Shown: piece by piece, positions 49,042 to 64,000 of the stretch
How positions within the stretch are numbered: position 1 is the first letter of the stretch
How the letters are laid out: each line of letters opens with the position of its first letter
Assembly: GCF_005877055.1 (NCBI RefSeq)
Contig: NZ_CP039424.1
Coordinates: 806,001 to 870,000, forward strand
Length of the DNA: 64,000 nt
Source: Citricoccus sp. SGAir0253
GTDB lineage: Bacteria; Actinomycetota; Actinomycetes; Actinomycetales; Micrococcaceae
Direction of reading: 5' to 3'
The notes under the pieces: model-generated
The model's database searches: none
Seen by the model: only the letters and a program-made list of their open reading frames with translations
Told to the model about the DNA's origin: nothing
Position numbers and translations under genes: made by a program

Positions 49042-50193
49042 ATGACCCACACCCAGGACGGGCCCGGCCTCGACTGGCTGGCGCTGCCGGAGCGCCTCGA
49101 GCAGTCCCGGCTGCCGATGCCGGACGCCACCGCGGACTTCCTCCAGGTCGCCCAGCTGGCCAACCTGCTGACGTCCCTGTTCTGGGGCACCAACGACTTC
49201 TACGTCTCCCCGGAGCACCGGCTGGCCGCTGCGCACGGGGCGACGGACCACCTCGTGGCCCGGCGGGCCGACGGCGCGGACGCCCACGGCCGGATCGTGG
49301 GCTTCGCCGCCCTGGGCGCGGCGCCCGGGCCCGCCCGGCTGTGGGTCGGCGTGCACCCGGACTTCCGCCGCCGGGGCGTCGGCTCGGCGCTGCTGGCCGC
49401 CGCGGAGGCCGAGGCCGCGCGCCGCGGGGCCACGGGGTACGAGTCGTGGACGGACAACGCCCTCGTGGACCCGGCCGCCGTCGGCTCGGGGCCGGTGTTC
49501 GTCCGCGGCACCTCGCTCGAGACGGGCCTGACCCCGGTCCTGCCGCCGGCGGGGCGGGAGACGGGGCCCGACGCCGGCCCCGTCCGGTCCGGCGCCCCGG
49601 ACGCCGCCTTCGCCGCGGCCCACGGCTACGCGCCGGACCGGCTCGAGTGGTGCTCCGTGCTCGACCTGCGCGGGGCCGCCGGCCCGGCCCTGCAGGCGGA
49701 GTCCGCCGCGGGGCTGGAGGGGGAGTACGAGGTCCTCGGCGGGGAGGGGGACCTGCCGCGGGAGCACGCGGCCACGCTGCCGGACCTGGGGCCCGGACGG
49801 CGGGGACTGGCCGTGGTGGCCGTCGACCGGCGCACCGGCCGGGCGGTGGGCCACGCGGTCATCGAGACCACGCCGGACCTGCCGCACGTGGCATACGCCC
49901 GCGGACCGGTCGTGGCCGCGGGCCACCGGGGCCGCGGGCTGGAGCTGCTGCTGCGCGCCGTCGTCGTCTCCCGGCTGCTGCGCTCCCGTCCCGGCGCCGA
50001 GCGGCTCTACGCGTGGCGGGCGGCGGAGGACGAGGCGGCCCGCCGGGACGACGAGGCTCTCGGCCTGGTCCCCGTGGCCACCCGGGCGTGCTGGCGCAAG
50101 GCGGTGCCCGGCACCGCGCGGGGCTCCGGGCCCGCGGCTGGACCAGGGGCCCGCCCGGCCGCCGATTTGGCGCCGGACGGCCGCGGGGCGTAG
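49042..50193 (+). CDS. tandem GNAT acetyltransferase
   Basis: A 383-residue protein with two GNAT modules. The first has LWVGVHPDFRRRGVGSALLAAAEAEA, an intact acetyl-CoA loop. The second has VVAAGHRGRGLELLLRAVVV, more divergent. The middle is Pro/Gly-rich. The order of domains recalls mycothiol synthase, but sequence similarity is limited. CATCAT sits 6 bases before the ATG, a weak leaderless -10. It lies between the Tat protein and the rplJ leader; its TAG stop is the first half of the rplJ -10 (TAGAGT). Confidence 0.8.
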   Translation: MTHTQDGPGLDWLALPERLEQSRLPMPDATADFLQVAQLANLLTSLFWGTNDFYVSPEHRLAAAHGATDHLVARRADGADAHGRIVGFAALGAAPGPARLWVGVHPDFRRRGVGSALLAAAEAEAARRGATGYESWTDNALVDPAAVGSGPVFVRGTSLETGLTPVLPPAGRETGPDAGPVRSGAPDAAFAAAHGYAPDRLEWCSVLDLRGAAGPALQAESAAGLEGEYEVLGGEGDLPREHAATLPDLGPGRRGLAVVAVDRRTGRAVGHAVIETTPDLPHVAYARGPVVAAGHRGRGLELLLRAVVVSRLLRSRPGAERLYAWRAAEDEAARRDDEALGLVPVATRACWRKAVPGTARGSGPAAGPGARPAADLAPDGRGA

Positions 50194-50196
50194 AGT
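50167..50196 (+). promoter_or_regulatory. rplJL promoter
   Basis: -35 TTGGCG (50167-50172), 18 bases, -10 TAGAGT (50191-50196). The TAG is the stop codon of the preceding GNAT gene. Confidence 0.6.
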
Positions 50197-50202
50197 TGGA
50201 GG

Positions 50203-50401
50203 CACCAAAGACCGCCGGTCGTCGGGTCCCCTCGGGGTCCTGACCGTAAAGCCCTCCTGACGGAGGCGGCCTGCGCAGGTGAGACAGAGCAACGCCTCCC
50301 TCCGCCCCTCCGGCGGCGGGGATCCGCCACGCCCCGTGCACCTGCACGGGGCGTTTTCGCGTCATGGGGCCGGACCGGACCCAAGCAATGGAAGGAGTGC
50401 C
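50203..50401 (+). ncRNA. ribosomal protein L10 leader with terminator hairpin
   Basis: About 200 untranslated bases before rplJ. The L10 leader binds the L10(L12)4 complex to repress rplJL. A strong intrinsic terminator (ACGCCCCGTGCA / TGCACGGGGCGT then TTTT, 50329-50357) lies near its end, so regulation may be by attenuation as well as translation. Assignment rests on position and structure. Confidence 0.75.
50329..50357 (+). terminator. terminator/attenuator in the rplJ leader
   Basis: A 12-bp perfect GC-rich stem with a minimal loop, followed by TTTT, 45 bases before the rplJ start. It is one of the few hairpins with a T-run in this window. Confidence 0.7.
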
Positions 50402-50947
50402 ATGGCGACGTCTGCGAAGAACGCCGTCGTGGAGGAGCTCGCGGACCTGTTCCGCAACTCCACCGCGGCCGTGCTGACGGAATACCGTGGTCTCACCGTG
50501 GCGGAGCTCAAGGAGCTGCGCCGTTCCCTCGGTGAGAACGCGACCTACGCCGTGGTGAAGAACACGCTCTCCGAGATCGCGGCCAAGCAGGCCGGCATCG
50601 ATGCCTTCGACGGCAAGATGTCCGGCCCGTCCGCGATCGCCTTCGTCTCCGGTGACCCGGTGGACGCGGCCAAGGCGATGCGTGACTTTGCCAAGGATCA
50701 CCAGGCCCTGGTGGTCAAGGGTGGCTACATGGATGGCCAGTACCTTGACGAGACGGGCATCAAGAAGCTCGCGGACCTCGAGTCCCGCGAGGTGCTGCTG
50801 GCCAAGCTGGCCGGCGCCATGAAGGGCAACCTGTTCAAGGCCGCCTACATGTTCCAGGCCCCGCTGTCCCAGGCCGTCCGCACCGTGGACGCCCTGCGCG
50901 CGAAGGTCGAGGAGCAGGGCGGCGCTGCTGCGCCCGCCGCTGAGTGA
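50402..50947 (+). CDS. rplJ: 50S ribosomal protein L10
   Basis: A 181-residue L10. It starts with [31 protein letters not shown], has [13 protein letters not shown] and an Ala-rich C-terminus that anchors L7/L12 dimers. It forms the base of the ribosomal stalk. GGAAGGAG precedes the ATG. It is followed by rplL after ~90 bases, and both are under the L10 leader. Confidence 0.98.
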   Translation: MATSAKNAVVEELADLFRNSTAAVLTEYRGLTVAELKELRRSLGENATYAVVKNTLSEIAAKQAGIDAFDGKMSGPSAIAFVSGDPVDAAKAMRDFAKDHQALVVKGGYMDGQYLDETGIKKLADLESREVLLAKLAGAMKGNLFKAAYMFQAPLSQAVRTVDALRAKVEEQGGAAAPAAE

Positions 50948-51039
50948 CCCGTGGCCGGGCGCCCGCCCGGCCGCGCCCCGGTCGCGTCCAGCGGCCAACC
51001 CCAGATTCGTGAAGTAATCCGTACGTGAAGGAGCCAACC

Positions 51040-51429
51040 ATGGCCAAGCTGTCCACCGAAGAGCTGCTCGAGCAGTTCGCCGAGCTGTCCCTCATCGAGC
51101 TGTCCGAGTTCGTCAAGGCGTTCGAGGAGAAGTTCGAGGTCACCGCCGCCGCTCCGGTCGCCGCCGCCGCCCCCGCCGCTGCCGGCGGTGCCGGCGAGGC
51201 CGCCGCCGCCGAGGAGAAGGACGAGTTCGACGTCGTCCTCGAGGCCGCCGGCGACAAGAAGATCGGCGTCATCAAGGAGGTGCGCGCCCTGACCTCCCTC
51301 GGCCTGAAGGAGGCCAAGGACCTCGTCGACTCCGCTCCGAAGGCCGTCCTGGAGGGCGTCAACAAGGAGACCGCCGAGAAGGCCAAGGAGCAGCTCGAGG
51401 GCGCCGGCGCCACCATCACCCTCAAGTGA
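51040..51429 (+). CDS. rplL: 50S ribosomal protein L7/L12
   Basis: A 129-residue L7/L12. It has an N-terminal dimerisation region ([29 protein letters not shown]), an Ala-rich hinge and the conserved C-terminal domain [25 protein letters not shown]. It recruits translation factors to the stalk. AAGGAG lies at the right distance before the ATG at 51040; an in-frame ATG 15 bases upstream overlaps that site and is not used. Confidence 0.98.
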   Translation: MAKLSTEELLEQFAELSLIELSEFVKAFEEKFEVTAAAPVAAAAPAAAGGAGEAAAAEEKDEFDVVLEAAGDKKIGVIKEVRALTSLGLKEAKDLVDSAPKAVLEGVNKETAEKAKEQLEGAGATITLK

Positions 51430-51455
51430 TGCGTGCGGCCTAGCCGCTGCTGACC

Positions 51456-51498
51456 GACGGCCCCCTCCGTCCCGCCCCGCGGGACGGAGGGGGCCGTC
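51456..51498 (+). terminator. terminator after rplL
   Basis: A perfect 19-bp stem (51456-51474 with 51480-51498) around a CCCCG loop; no T-tract. Confidence 0.8.
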
Positions 51499-51586
51499 GT
51501 CGTTCCCGGGTCCCGTCCCGCGCCCCGTCCCGGGAGTCCCGGGGGAGCGGCGACGCGGCTCCCAGCAACCGTCCAGCCGCACCCCG

Positions 51587-51592
51587 TAAGGT
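51587..51592 (+). promoter_or_regulatory. -10 element before the acyltransferase gene
   Basis: TAAGGT, about 60 bases upstream of the ATG; no clear -35. Confidence 0.4.
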
Positions 51593-51653
51593 CACGAAAT
51601 GGTAAAGCGCGGTCCGTCCGGGGTCGCGCGCGAGACGGGGAGGGTGCCGGCCG

Positions 51654-52898
51654 ATGGTCGCGACGGCTCAGTTCGAGCAGGTGGGGGTCCGGCAGGCGGA
51701 CCCGACGACGGTGCGGCGCGCCCCCGCGCCGGCCCCGGCGCCGACCCCCGCACCGGCGGCCCCCGCCGCCTCCCGTCCGCGGCTGGCCCTGCTGGACGCG
51801 CTGCGGCTGCTCGCGGCCCTGTCCGTGCTGCTGTTCCATTGGACGGCGTGGCACCACGGGAACTGGGGCCGGCACGGCGAGCCCGCGGCCGAGGCGTGGC
51901 CCTGGCTGAGCCAGTTCACCTCCGTCGGCGCCCTGGGCGTCCAGCTCTTCTTCATCATCTCCGGCTTCGTGATCCTGCTGTCCTCCTTCGGCAAGAGCCC
52001 GGCGCGGTTCATCGGCTCGCGCGTGGGCCGGCTCTACCCCGCCTACTGGCTGGCCGTGCTGCTGGCGGCCGTGCTGATCTTCCTCGTCTGGCCCGAGCTG
52101 GGGGCCCAGCGGCGGCCCGCCGACCTCTGGGCCAACCTGACGATGTTCCAGGGCGGGTTCGGCGTGGGCCACCTGGACGGCGTCTATTGGACGCTGTGGG
52201 TGGAGATGAAGTTCTACCTGTGGATCCTGGCCTTCACCCTCGTGGGGATGACGGTGCGCCGGGTCATGGTGTTCGCGGTCGCGTGGCCGCTGCTGGGCAA
52301 CGCGCTGTACCTCGGGCTGCGCGTGGCCGGGCTGGACGTCGGCTGGGTCCAGCACCTCCTGTTCCCCGAGTACTCGGCGCTGTTCGCCGGCGGGATGGTC
52401 CTGTTCCTGCTCTTCCGGTTCGGCCACACCCCGGGCCGCTGGGCCGCGCTGTCCGTCAACGTGGCCCTCGCGTGCGCGTGGTCGGCCGGCATCCAGCGGC
52501 GCGAGACGCTCGAGCTCACCGGGTACGACTACCCGCTCGCGCTGTTCCTCGGCCTCGTGCTGGCCCTCTTCGCGGCCGTCGCGCTCATCGTGCTCACCCC
52601 CCTGGCCCGCGTGCGCCTGCCCGGGGCCACGCTCGCCGGGGCCCTCACCTACCCCCTGTACCTGCTGCACCAGCTGTGGGGCTGGTACCTCATCCGCCTG
52701 CTGTCCCCGCACCTGCCCGCCGCCGTGGTGCTGGCCCTGTCCCTGGCCGCCGTGCTCGGGGCGGCCTGGACCGTGCACCGCTGGGTGGAGTCCCCGCTGG
52801 GGCCGCGGCTGCAGCGCGCGGTGACGGCCGGCCTCGGGCGCTGGCCGGTCCTGGGCCGGGTGCACGGCCCGGCACCGGTGGCCCGCGCGGGTTCATAG
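51654..52898 (+). CDS. acyltransferase-3 family membrane protein
   Basis: A 414-residue integral membrane O-acyltransferase. After a Pro/Ala-rich N-terminal ~40 residues comes LALLDALRLLAALSVLLFHWTAWH, with the conserved His of the family, then FFIISGFVILLS and an Arg in GSRVGRLYPAYW. About ten membrane helices are predicted. Such proteins acetylate exopolysaccharides, lipids or peptidoglycan sugars; the acceptor here is unknown. The ATG at 51654 follows GGGGAGGG. It is inserted between rplL and rpoB with its own promoter. Confidence 0.88.
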   Translation: MVATAQFEQVGVRQADPTTVRRAPAPAPAPTPAPAAPAASRPRLALLDALRLLAALSVLLFHWTAWHHGNWGRHGEPAAEAWPWLSQFTSVGALGVQLFFIISGFVILLSSFGKSPARFIGSRVGRLYPAYWLAVLLAAVLIFLVWPELGAQRRPADLWANLTMFQGGFGVGHLDGVYWTLWVEMKFYLWILAFTLVGMTVRRVMVFAVAWPLLGNALYLGLRVAGLDVGWVQHLLFPEYSALFAGGMVLFLLFRFGHTPGRWAALSVNVALACAWSAGIQRRETLELTGYDYPLALFLGLVLALFAAVALIVLTPLARVRLPGATLAGALTYPLYLLHQLWGWYLIRLLSPHLPAAVVLALSLAAVLGAAWTVHRWVESPLGPRLQRAVTAGLGRWPVLGRVHGPAPVARAGS

Positions 52899-52952
52899 CA
52901 TATTCACAGCCTGCGCCGGAGGATCGAGTGGACTCCGGGCGTGCCGGGCGGT

Positions 52953-53127
52953 TATGCTAAGTCCTTACGTCTCCCTTCCATCCACCCCTGTGGTGTGTGC
53001 CGGCGCGCCCGGACCACCGGACAGCGGCGTGGCGTGCAGTCCGGCCTTCAAATAGCGGTGGGCCCGGTGCGTCGTGGACCGGCGGGGGAGCGCACGGAAA
53101 TGAAGACGGTCTGTGGAAGGAACCCTC
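52953..53127 (+). promoter_or_regulatory. rpoBC promoter and leader
   Basis: A -10 TATGCT (52953-52958) predicts a transcript start near 52965 and a leader of ~160 bases. No gene fits in it. The ribosome binding site GGAAGGAA is at 53115-53122. AT-rich patches (TTCAAATAG, GGAAATGAAG) stand out against the GC-rich surroundings. Confidence 0.5.
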
Positions 53128-56649
<3,522 letters not shown>

Positions 56650-56705
56650 CCCCTCCCCGCCCCCCAGACGTCATTCCACAGCGAACATCAGGAGTTCAAC
56701 GGACC

Positions 56706-60596
<3,891 letters not shown>

Positions 60597-60633
60597 CCGC
60601 TGACGGCTGACGGCTGAGCCCGTCGGCACCGCG

Positions 60634-60670
60634 CGAGGGGCGCCTTCCCACCCCGGGGAGGCGCCCCTCG
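60634..60670 (+). terminator. terminator after rpoC
   Basis: A 16-bp stem (CGAGGGGCGCCTTCCC with GGGGAGGCGCCCCTCG, one G-T wobble) and loop ACCCC, followed by TCGTCGTC. Tandem CGGCTGA repeats lie between the rpoC stop and this hairpin. Confidence 0.75.
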
Positions 60671-60756
60671 TCGTCGTCCGGGGGAGGGACGGCCGGCGGG
60701 GCAGGGCAGAGGGCAGGGCGGAAGACGGCGCCGCGGGCCGGGCCGGGCGCGGGGTC

Positions 60757-60762
60757 TAGGGT
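60757..60762 (+). promoter_or_regulatory. leaderless -10 of the aldo-keto reductase at 60770
   Basis: TAGGGT, 7 bases, ATG. Confidence 0.7.
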
Positions 60763-60769
60763 GGGAGGC

Positions 60770-61639
60770 ATGACCGACGAGCCCACCGCCCAGCGCCACG
60801 CCCTGCTCGAGGGCACCGGGGTGCATGACGTCCCCGTCCCCCTGATCGGCCTGGGCACCTGGCCGCTGTGGGGCGCGGAGTGCGAGGACGCCGTCGCCTC
60901 GGCCCTGGAGGCGGGGTACCGGCACCTGGACACCGCCGAGAACTACGCCAACGAGGACGCGGTGGGCCGGGCCGTGGCGGCCTCCGGGATCCCGCGCGAG
61001 GAGGTCTTCGTGACCTCGAAGTTCAACCGGCGCTGGCACGGGGGCACGGACCTGGTGCGCGCGGCCCTCGAGGCCGGCCTCGAGCGCGCGGGCCTGGAGC
61101 ACTTCGACCTGTACCTCGTGCACTGGCCCAACCCGGACCAGGGGCGCTACGTGCAGGCCTGCGCCTCGCTCGCGGAGCTCGTGGGCACCGGGCTCATCCG
61201 CTCCTGGGGCGTGTCCAACTTCACCCCGGAGCACCTGCAGGCGGTGCTCGACGCCGGGCTGGTCCCGGCCGTCAACCAGGTCTACTGCGAGCCGCGGGAC
61301 GCCCAGCGCCCCGTGCAGGACGCGAACCTGCTGGCCGGGGTGCTCACGGCCGCCTACACCCCGCTCGGCCGCGGCAGCGGGCTGCTCGCCGAGCCGGCCA
61401 TCGCCGGGATCGCCGACCGGACGGGGCACACGCCGGCCCAGGTGGTGCTGCGCTGGCACGTGCAGCAGGGGCGGATCGCGATCCCCAAGTCGGCCGACCC
61501 GCGGCGCCAGCGGGAGAACCTCGACGTGTTCTCCTTCGCGCTCACGCCCGAGGACATGGCGGCGATCGACGCCCTCGACGTCAGCGTGGCCGGCGGCGCC
61601 TCATCGCACCGGGCGGACCCGGAGCGGTTCGGGCACTAG
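60770..61639 (+). CDS. aldo-keto reductase (AKR5-like)
   Basis: A 289-residue aldo-keto reductase. The catalytic tetrad is visible as Asp and Tyr in LDTAENYANE, Lys in VTSKF and His in LVHWPNP. The C-terminal IPKSADPRRQRENLDVF binds NADPH phosphate. It resembles diketogluconate-reductase and morphine-dehydrogenase-like enzymes, but the physiological substrate is unknown. The TAGGGT -10 seven bases before the ATG marks a leaderless message. It is convergent with the FemX-like gene, sharing a CTAG at the stop codons. Confidence 0.9.
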   Translation: MTDEPTAQRHALLEGTGVHDVPVPLIGLGTWPLWGAECEDAVASALEAGYRHLDTAENYANEDAVGRAVAASGIPREEVFVTSKFNRRWHGGTDLVRAALEAGLERAGLEHFDLYLVHWPNPDQGRYVQACASLAELVGTGLIRSWGVSNFTPEHLQAVLDAGLVPAVNQVYCEPRDAQRPVQDANLLAGVLTAAYTPLGRGSGLLAEPAIAGIADRTGHTPAQVVLRWHVQQGRIAIPKSADPRRQRENLDVFSFALTPEDMAAIDALDVSVAGGASSHRADPERFGH

Positions 61640-62847
61640 CCCCGGCGGGACATGTAGAGGTCGAAGGCCGTGGCCAGCACGCGGTTGACCCGGTAGTCCC
61701 ACTCGCCGTGGGTCCGGACCACGTCCGCGCCCATGGTCGTCTTGAACCGCGTCAGCCCGGCCAACTCGTACTCGGGGTCCAGGGACGGGCTCATGCCGCC
61801 GAGGTCGTACCACGTGCAGCCGGCGGCCAGCGAGTCCTCGATCTGGCGCAGCTGCAATGCCCGCGGGGCGTAGCGCTTGCGTTCCTCGGAGGAGGACGCG
61901 CCGTAGACGTACCAGCCCATGGAGCCCTGCCGGACGTAGATCGCCGCGGCGAGCAGCTGCTCGCCCAGGTGCGCCAGGTAGAGGGTGCACCGGGTGCCGG
62001 GGGAGGCGTTCAGCGCGGCGAACATGCGCTCGAAGTAGGCCTGCGGGCGGCCGGTGAACCCGTCCCGGCGGGCGGTCTCCTCGTAGAGCGCCTGCCACGC
62101 CGGCAGGTCCGCCGCCGTGCCCTCGGTGACGGTCAGCTCCGAGCGGGTGGACTTGCGGGTCTGCCGGCGGGAGGTGGAGTCCATGCGGGACAGGGCGGCC
62201 TCCACGGCCGGGTCGAGGGCGTCCTTGCCGGTGCGCTCGGTGCCGTACAGCTCCGGCTGCAGGGGGATCCGGGCCTGGAACTGGGGCTGGCCGGCCTCGA
62301 AGGCGGCGGACTCGGCGGGCGCCCTCCACCCCATCGCCAGCAGCCGCCGGCGCAGGTCCTCGGCCTCCGGGTCCGTCTCGACCGGCTCCAGGTCCGTCAC
62401 GCTGCGGTGGCCGCCCGCCGCGAGTGCCTTGCGCACCACGGCACCGTCCCAGCGGCGCTCCACGCCGGGCAGGCCCACGCGGACGAGGAACGCGCCGCGG
62501 GAGCGCAGGTACTCCACGAGCGGGGGCAGCACGGCCTCCACGGGGACCGCCGAGCGGTCGAACACCGGACCCTCGGCCACGTAGGCCAGGGAGCGGTTCC
62601 GCAGCCCCGGCACGGGCACGGGCAGGCGGCGGAACAGCACGAGCGCGGCGGCGCGCAGGGTCCCGCCGTCGAACAGGCCCACCGACTCGCCGCGCCAGTC
62701 GACCTTGACGCGCGGCCACTCGGGGTTCTGCAGGAAGGACGCCAGCGGGTGCTCGGCCAGGAACCGGCCGTGCTCCTCGGTGGTGATGCTGCGGACGGTC
62801 AGGGCGCGGGGGGTCTGGACACGGGGGGTCTGGTCGATCTCGGGCAC
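61636..62847 (-). CDS. FemABX-like peptidyltransferase (peptidoglycan bridge formation)
   Basis: A 403-residue protein with two GNAT-like halves, the FemX/FemA architecture that adds amino acids to the lysine side chain of lipid II from aminoacyl-tRNA. Landmarks are FLQNPEWPRVKVDW, a basic DSTSRRQTRKSTR segment, YLAHLGEQLLAAAIYVRQGSMGWYVYGASSSEERKRYAPRALQ and GGMSPSLDPEYELAGLTRFKTTMG. The GTG at 62847 is set by TATGGT seven bases upstream. It is divergent from an ATP-grasp ligase of the D-aspartate ligase type. Which amino acid it adds is not readable from sequence. Confidence 0.85.
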   Translation of the reverse strand: MPEIDQTPRVQTPRALTVRSITTEEHGRFLAEHPLASFLQNPEWPRVKVDWRGESVGLFDGGTLRAAALVLFRRLPVPVPGLRNRSLAYVAEGPVFDRSAVPVEAVLPPLVEYLRSRGAFLVRVGLPGVERRWDGAVVRKALAAGGHRSVTDLEPVETDPEAEDLRRRLLAMGWRAPAESAAFEAGQPQFQARIPLQPELYGTERTGKDALDPAVEAALSRMDSTSRRQTRKSTRSELTVTEGTAADLPAWQALYEETARRDGFTGRPQAYFERMFAALNASPGTRCTLYLAHLGEQLLAAAIYVRQGSMGWYVYGASSSEERKRYAPRALQLRQIEDSLAAGCTWYDLGGMSPSLDPEYELAGLTRFKTTMGADVVRTHGEWDYRVNRVLATAFDLYMSRRG

Positions 62848-62854
62848 GCCCCTC

Positions 62855-62860
62855 ACCATA
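62855..62860 (-). promoter_or_regulatory. leaderless -10 of the FemX-like gene
   Basis: Minus-strand TATGGT, 7 bases, GTG 62847. Confidence 0.65.
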
Positions 62861-62902
62861 GCGTCCGGCCCGGCACGGGCCGGGTGCGCCCCGCCCCGCC
62901 GG

Positions 62903-62908
62903 TAGCAT
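62903..62908 (+). promoter_or_regulatory. leaderless -10 of the ATP-grasp ligase gene
   Basis: TAGCAT, 7 bases, ATG 62916. It lies 42 bases from the oppositely directed -10 of the FemX-like gene. Confidence 0.65.
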
Positions 62909-62915
62909 GAGGGCC

Positions 62916-64000
62916 ATGATGGTCCCCGCCGAGCAACCCTTCGTCCCCGTGATCACCGGAGGGGACGTGGGGGCGTACTCCCTGGCCCGCGAGTTCCACG
63001 AGGCCTACCGGGTCGTCTCCGCCGTGGTCCCCACCGCCGAGAACCGCAACCTGCGGCACTCCTCCATCCTGCAGGCGTTCCCCGCCGGGCCCATGACCGA
63101 GGAGGGTCCGGTGGTCGAGGCGCTCGTGCGCGTGGCCGGGGAGCTGCTCGCCGCCGGCCCTCGCCGGCCGCTGCTGCTGCTGGCCGGCTACGACCACCTC
63201 GTCCGCTTCGCCGCCCGCCACCGGGCCACGCTCGAGGCGCACGGCTACACGGTGCCGTACCCGGACGAGCGGGCCCTGGACGCGGCGGCGCTGAAGGAGA
63301 ACTTCTACGCGCTGTGCGACCGGCTCGGCGTGCCCTACCCCGGCACGCGGGCCTACGACGCCGGCGCGCACACCCCGGCGGCGCTCGAGGCCTTCGTCGC
63401 GGGGCTGGGGGAGGGGAGCGGGGCGGTCGCCTTCCCCGTCATCCTCAAGGCCGGCGACGGCGGCGCCTGGGCCGACGTCCGCTTCGAGGGCCGGCGCAAG
63501 GTGCACGTGGTCCACGAGGCCGGGGAGCTCGCCACGCTCATCGGGCGCGCGTGCGCCGCGGGCTACCGGGGCTCGCTCATCGTCCAGCGGCTCGTCCCGG
63601 GCCCGGACTCCCAGCTGGGCATCGCCACCTTCTTCCGCGACGGCGCGGGGGACACCCGGCTGGTCTCCTACGGCGAGGTCATCGTCGAGGACCACGCCCC
63701 GGGCACCGAGGGCAACGCCCGGGCGGTGCTCGCCGGCGAGCACCCCACGGTCGCCCGGCAGGGCGCGGCGCTGCTGGACGCCCTCGACTGGCGGGGCTTC
63801 GCCATGTTCGACCTCAAGGTCGACCCGCGCGACGGCGTCGCCCAGTTCCTGGAGATGAACCCCCGGCTGGGGCGCAACCACTACTACCTCACCGCCGCGG
63901 GGGCCAACCCGGCGCGCTACCTGCTGGGGGAGTACCTGCCGGAGTGCGCCGGCGGCGCCCCGGGCGTGCCCGAGGGCACCGTGACGACCACGGGTCCCGT
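62916..64000 (+). CDS. ATP-grasp carboxylate-amine ligase, D-aspartate ligase-like (3' end beyond window)
   Basis: An open frame of at least 361 codons runs off the window. It reads GGDVGAYSLAREFHEAYRV, LKENFYALCDRLGVPYPGT, FPVILKAGDGGAW, AGYRGSLIVQRLVPGPDSQ and FLEMNPRLGRNHYYL. These follow the order seen in Aslfm, the Enterococcus faecium ligase that attaches D-Asp to the stem-peptide lysine. ATP-binding Lys and Mg2+-binding Glu/Asn are present. A cell-wall cross-bridge role with the divergent FemX-like gene is a good inference; the amino acid could be D-Asp, D-Glu or another. Confidence 0.8.
   Translation, partial: MMVPAEQPFVPVITGGDVGAYSLAREFHEAYRVVSAVVPTAENRNLRHSSILQAFPAGPMTEEGPVVEALVRVAGELLAAGPRRPLLLLAGYDHLVRFAARHRATLEAHGYTVPYPDERALDAAALKENFYALCDRLGVPYPGTRAYDAGAHTPAALEAFVAGLGEGSGAVAFPVILKAGDGGAWADVRFEGRRKVHVVHEAGELATLIGRACAAGYRGSLIVQRLVPGPDSQLGIATFFRDGAGDTRLVSYGEVIVEDHAPGTEGNARAVLAGEHPTVARQGAALLDALDWRGFAMFDLKVDPRDGVAQFLEMNPRLGRNHYYLTAAGANPARYLLGEYLPECAGGAPGVPEGTVTTTGP

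Noticed and set aside
47383-50193. A mobile island inserted into the ribosomal cluster
   Set aside because: There is no integrase, no direct repeats at the edges and no change in codon or base use. Only gene content differs from the minimal cluster.
60601-60620. CGGCTGA tandem repeats after rpoC as an attachment or regulatory site
   Set aside because: There are only about three short units and no matching copy elsewhere in the window.

Overview
The window is a stretch of a very GC-rich actinobacterial chromosome, most likely from the family Micrococcaceae (Kocuria, Micrococcus, Citricoccus or a close relative). The main reasons are strong third-position G/C bias, GTG, TTG and GTGA/ATGA-overlap starts, mycothiol synthase next to an actinobacterial GlnR, an rpoB that starts at TTG with the residues VASSTSN, and many TANNNT -10 boxes placed directly in front of start codons. 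The genus is inferred; no 16S gene is present. I saw no insertion sequence, prophage, CRISPR array or integron. The window is core chromosome with a few accessory insertions.

Layout. 1-3.5 kb: the edge of a type VII (ESX/WXG100) secretion locus, with a MinD-like ATPase, EccD and a small EccB-like membrane protein on the minus strand, divergent from two small WXG100-like proteins. 3.6-8.1 kb: an FprA-type ferredoxin-NADP reductase, yajQ, tRNA-Tyr, rtcB and two unknown proteins. 8.2-15.5 kb: thioredoxin, a DNA glycosylase, the transsulfuration pair cbs-metB and a DEAD-box RNA helicase with a 300-base structured leader. 15.6-15.8 kb: tRNA-Thr and tRNA-Met. 15.9-22 kb: a nitrite assimilation locus (nirC, a HemD/winged-helix regulator of the NnaR type, cobA, nirB, and nirD on the other strand), ending in a 22-codon remnant of a sirohydrochlorin chelatase. 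22-25 kb: two MaoC-like dehydratases, murB and an aldo-keto reductase. 25-28 kb: asd, dfrA and thyA. 28-34.5 kb: mutT1, mshD, glnR, a 37-residue membrane microprotein, nitrobindin and ygfZ. 34.5-40.5 kb: pfkA and a PspC/LiaF-like envelope-stress module with its own sensor kinase and LuxR-type regulator. 40.5-43.2 kb: a molybdate operon (molR-modA-modB-modC). 43.2-60.6 kb: aspC, tRNA-Trp, then secE-nusG-rplK-rplA-rplJ-rplL-rpoB-rpoC, interrupted by a Tat-exported glycosidase-like protein, a double GNAT and an acyltransferase. 60.7-64 kb: an aldo-keto reductase and a divergent FemX-like transferase / D-aspartate-ligase-like ATP-grasp pair that probably builds the peptidoglycan interpeptide bridge.

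How it fits together. GlnR (30.6-31.3 kb) is a plausible regulator of the nitrite genes in the same window. The nirC and nirB promoters each carry a GAAAC box exactly 10 bases upstream of the -10, within arrays of GTnAC/GAAAC-like pentamers spaced 11 bases apart, and nirD has a similar box 11 bases upstream. The HemD-winged-helix protein encoded in the nir operon belongs to the family of GlnR's known co-activator NnaR. The molybdate operon would supply cofactor for a nitrate reductase encoded elsewhere.

The strongest global signal is transcriptional. Seventeen genes have TANNNT exactly 6 or 7 bases before an ATG or GTG, so their mRNAs should be leaderless. In five gene junctions the TAG of the -10 is also the stop codon of the preceding gene.
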